Source: Rhizobium sp. 16-449-1b (GTDB taxonomy: Bacteria; Pseudomonadota; Alphaproteobacteria; Rhizobiales; Rhizobiaceae). Taken from it: a stretch of DNA of 64,000 bases. A program made the translations under genes and the position numbers. Location: positions 744,001-808,000 of the forward strand of contig NZ_JAGHMH010000028.1 in assembly GCF_017741935.1 (NCBI RefSeq). Direction: 5' to 3'. Under the pieces are notes generated by a model. The model was not told the origin of the DNA. It was given only the letters and a program-made list of their open reading frames with translations, and did no database searches. Below, piece after piece: positions 63,399 to 64,000 of the stretch (positions are counted from its first letter, which is position 1; the number at the start of each line of letters is the position of its first letter).

Positions 63399-63642
63399 GC
63401 CAGTCGACCACAGGCATTAGGTCGCTGTTGCCAGCGCCGGCCGAGCGAGTTTCCTCTCCGAGCTCGAGAACGAGGTGGTCCTTTCCCGATTTCGCCAAGG
63501 CAGCCTTGACGTCCTCGAAGTCAGCTTCGGTCTCGACCATCACCAAGTATCCTTCGTCTGACACCACCGTGCCGAACTGGAGTAGAGCGTACTTCGCGTC
63601 GAAGAGCTCGCCGTCAGGCACATAAGTCAAAAACTTCGGCAC
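63388..63642 (-). CDS. Small unrecognised protein
   Basis: 84 residues, convergent with the receiver gene and overlapping it by 11 bases. Contains VSDEGYLVMVETEADFEDVKAAL. Looks like a compact alpha/beta fold. No family recognised. Confidence 0.6.
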   Translation of the reverse strand: MPKFLTYVPDGELFDAKYALLQFGTVVSDEGYLVMVETEADFEDVKAALAKSGKDHLVLELGEETRSAGAGNSDLMPVVDWLNR

Positions 63643-63747
63643 GACATTCTCCCGTTTACCTCGTCCCGCCTAAACCTTGGTTTGGGAAGTGCTGGTGGGG
63701 ACGCGGTGGTAGCTTCCTTCCTGTGTAATCAACCGCAGGAGACGAAA

Positions 63748-64000
63748 ATGCAAGCGCTCAAATACGCCATTTACGCCATGGTGGCGTTCAACGTGCTACT
63801 AGCAGGATGGCTTTCGGTCTATATGCTTTACGACCCGGAAGGCTGGTACTACTTCGTACCCGGAGTGACCGACACCGGGTTCTATAACCAGCACTTCATC
63901 CGCGACATCGGCATCATTCAAGGCTTCATCGCGCTGGCCTTTGCTATCGGCGCCTTCAAAGCGGAAAGACGGGTCGAACTGTGGGCGGCTGCCACGCTTT
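63748..64000 (+). CDS. Membrane protein, cut by the window edge
   Basis: 84 codons are visible from ATG 63748 (CAGGAGACG upstream). A transmembrane helix (AIYAMVAFNVLLAGWLSVYM), a loop with FYNQHFIRDIG and a second helix (IIQGFIALAFAIGAF) suggest a small membrane protein; the end is missing. CCTAAACCTTGG lies 68-79 bases upstream. Confidence 0.7.
   Translation, partial: MQALKYAIYAMVAFNVLLAGWLSVYMLYDPEGWYYFVPGVTDTGFYNQHFIRDIGIIQGFIALAFAIGAFKAERRVELWAAATL

Noticed and set aside
1..64000. CRISPR array or CRISPR-guided transposon
   Set aside because: No regularly spaced repeats and no Cas-type protein were found near the tns genes.
1..64000. tRNA, rRNA or riboswitch
   Set aside because: No tRNA-like acceptor/TPsiC pattern, rRNA segment or recognisable riboswitch was seen by eye; covariance-model search was not possible.

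Overview
The window looks like an accessory (island- or plasmid-like) stretch of an alphaproteobacterium, most likely a member of the Hyphomicrobiales/Rhizobiales. The basis is the GC-rich codon use, FixL/FixJ-type and RegA/ActR-type regulators, a MEKHLA-domain protein, polyamine- and polar-amino-acid-type ABC importers typical of rhizobia, and a rhizobial-style autotransporter. No rRNA or tRNA gene and no CRISPR array was seen. The species was not determined.

Region 1 (1-6.2 kb): a small cupin, a large Gly-rich autotransporter, a segment carrying two unrecognised genes of lower GC (4.0-5.8 kb), then a second, broken copy of the 3' end of an autotransporter gene. Region 2 (6.2-17.1 kb): a Tn7-like transposition module on the minus strand. 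It encodes a TnsA-type endonuclease, a TnsB-type DDE transposase, a TnsC-type AAA+ ATPase and a 605-residue TniQ/TnsD-type target selector, together with four small proteins in the same operon. Next to it lie an unrecognised gene and a 719-residue DNA cytosine methyltransferase homologue in which the catalytic Cys is replaced by Trp. Transposon ends could not be assigned. Region 3 (17.1-20.6 kb): a PIN-toxin remnant, a translationally coupled pair ending in a MltR/HEPN-like protein, and an intact PIN toxin divergent from a short Phd-like antitoxin.

Region 4 (20.6-25.1 kb): an NmrA-like NAD(P)-binding protein divergent from a winged-helix/TPR regulator, and a fused cytochrome b561-like/sulfite-oxidase-like molybdoenzyme. 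Region 5 (25.2-35.7 kb): a catabolic uptake locus. A FadR-type GntR regulator, a TIM-barrel epimerase/isomerase and a polar amino-acid permease plus binding protein (without their own ATPase) are read leftwards. A complete spermidine/putrescine-type ABC importer, a creatinase-like M24 protein and a flavin-reductase-like protein form an operon read rightwards. An AT-rich 575-bp divergent control region separates the two arms.

Region 6 (35.7-64 kb): a stress and signalling region rich in small single-gene units. It holds two paralogous metallo-beta-lactamase-fold hydrolases, two paralogous PAS histidine kinases, several response regulators (one with Glu in place of the phospho-accepting Asp), an MFS exporter, an S1/P1 nuclease, a binding-protein/hydrolase fusion, an HD-domain protein, catalase, an orphan flagellar hook protein preceded by an EF-hand protein, SDR/GST/TetR genes, an alpha/beta hydrolase and a partial membrane protein at the right edge. 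A recurring AAACC-containing motif lies upstream of several of these genes.
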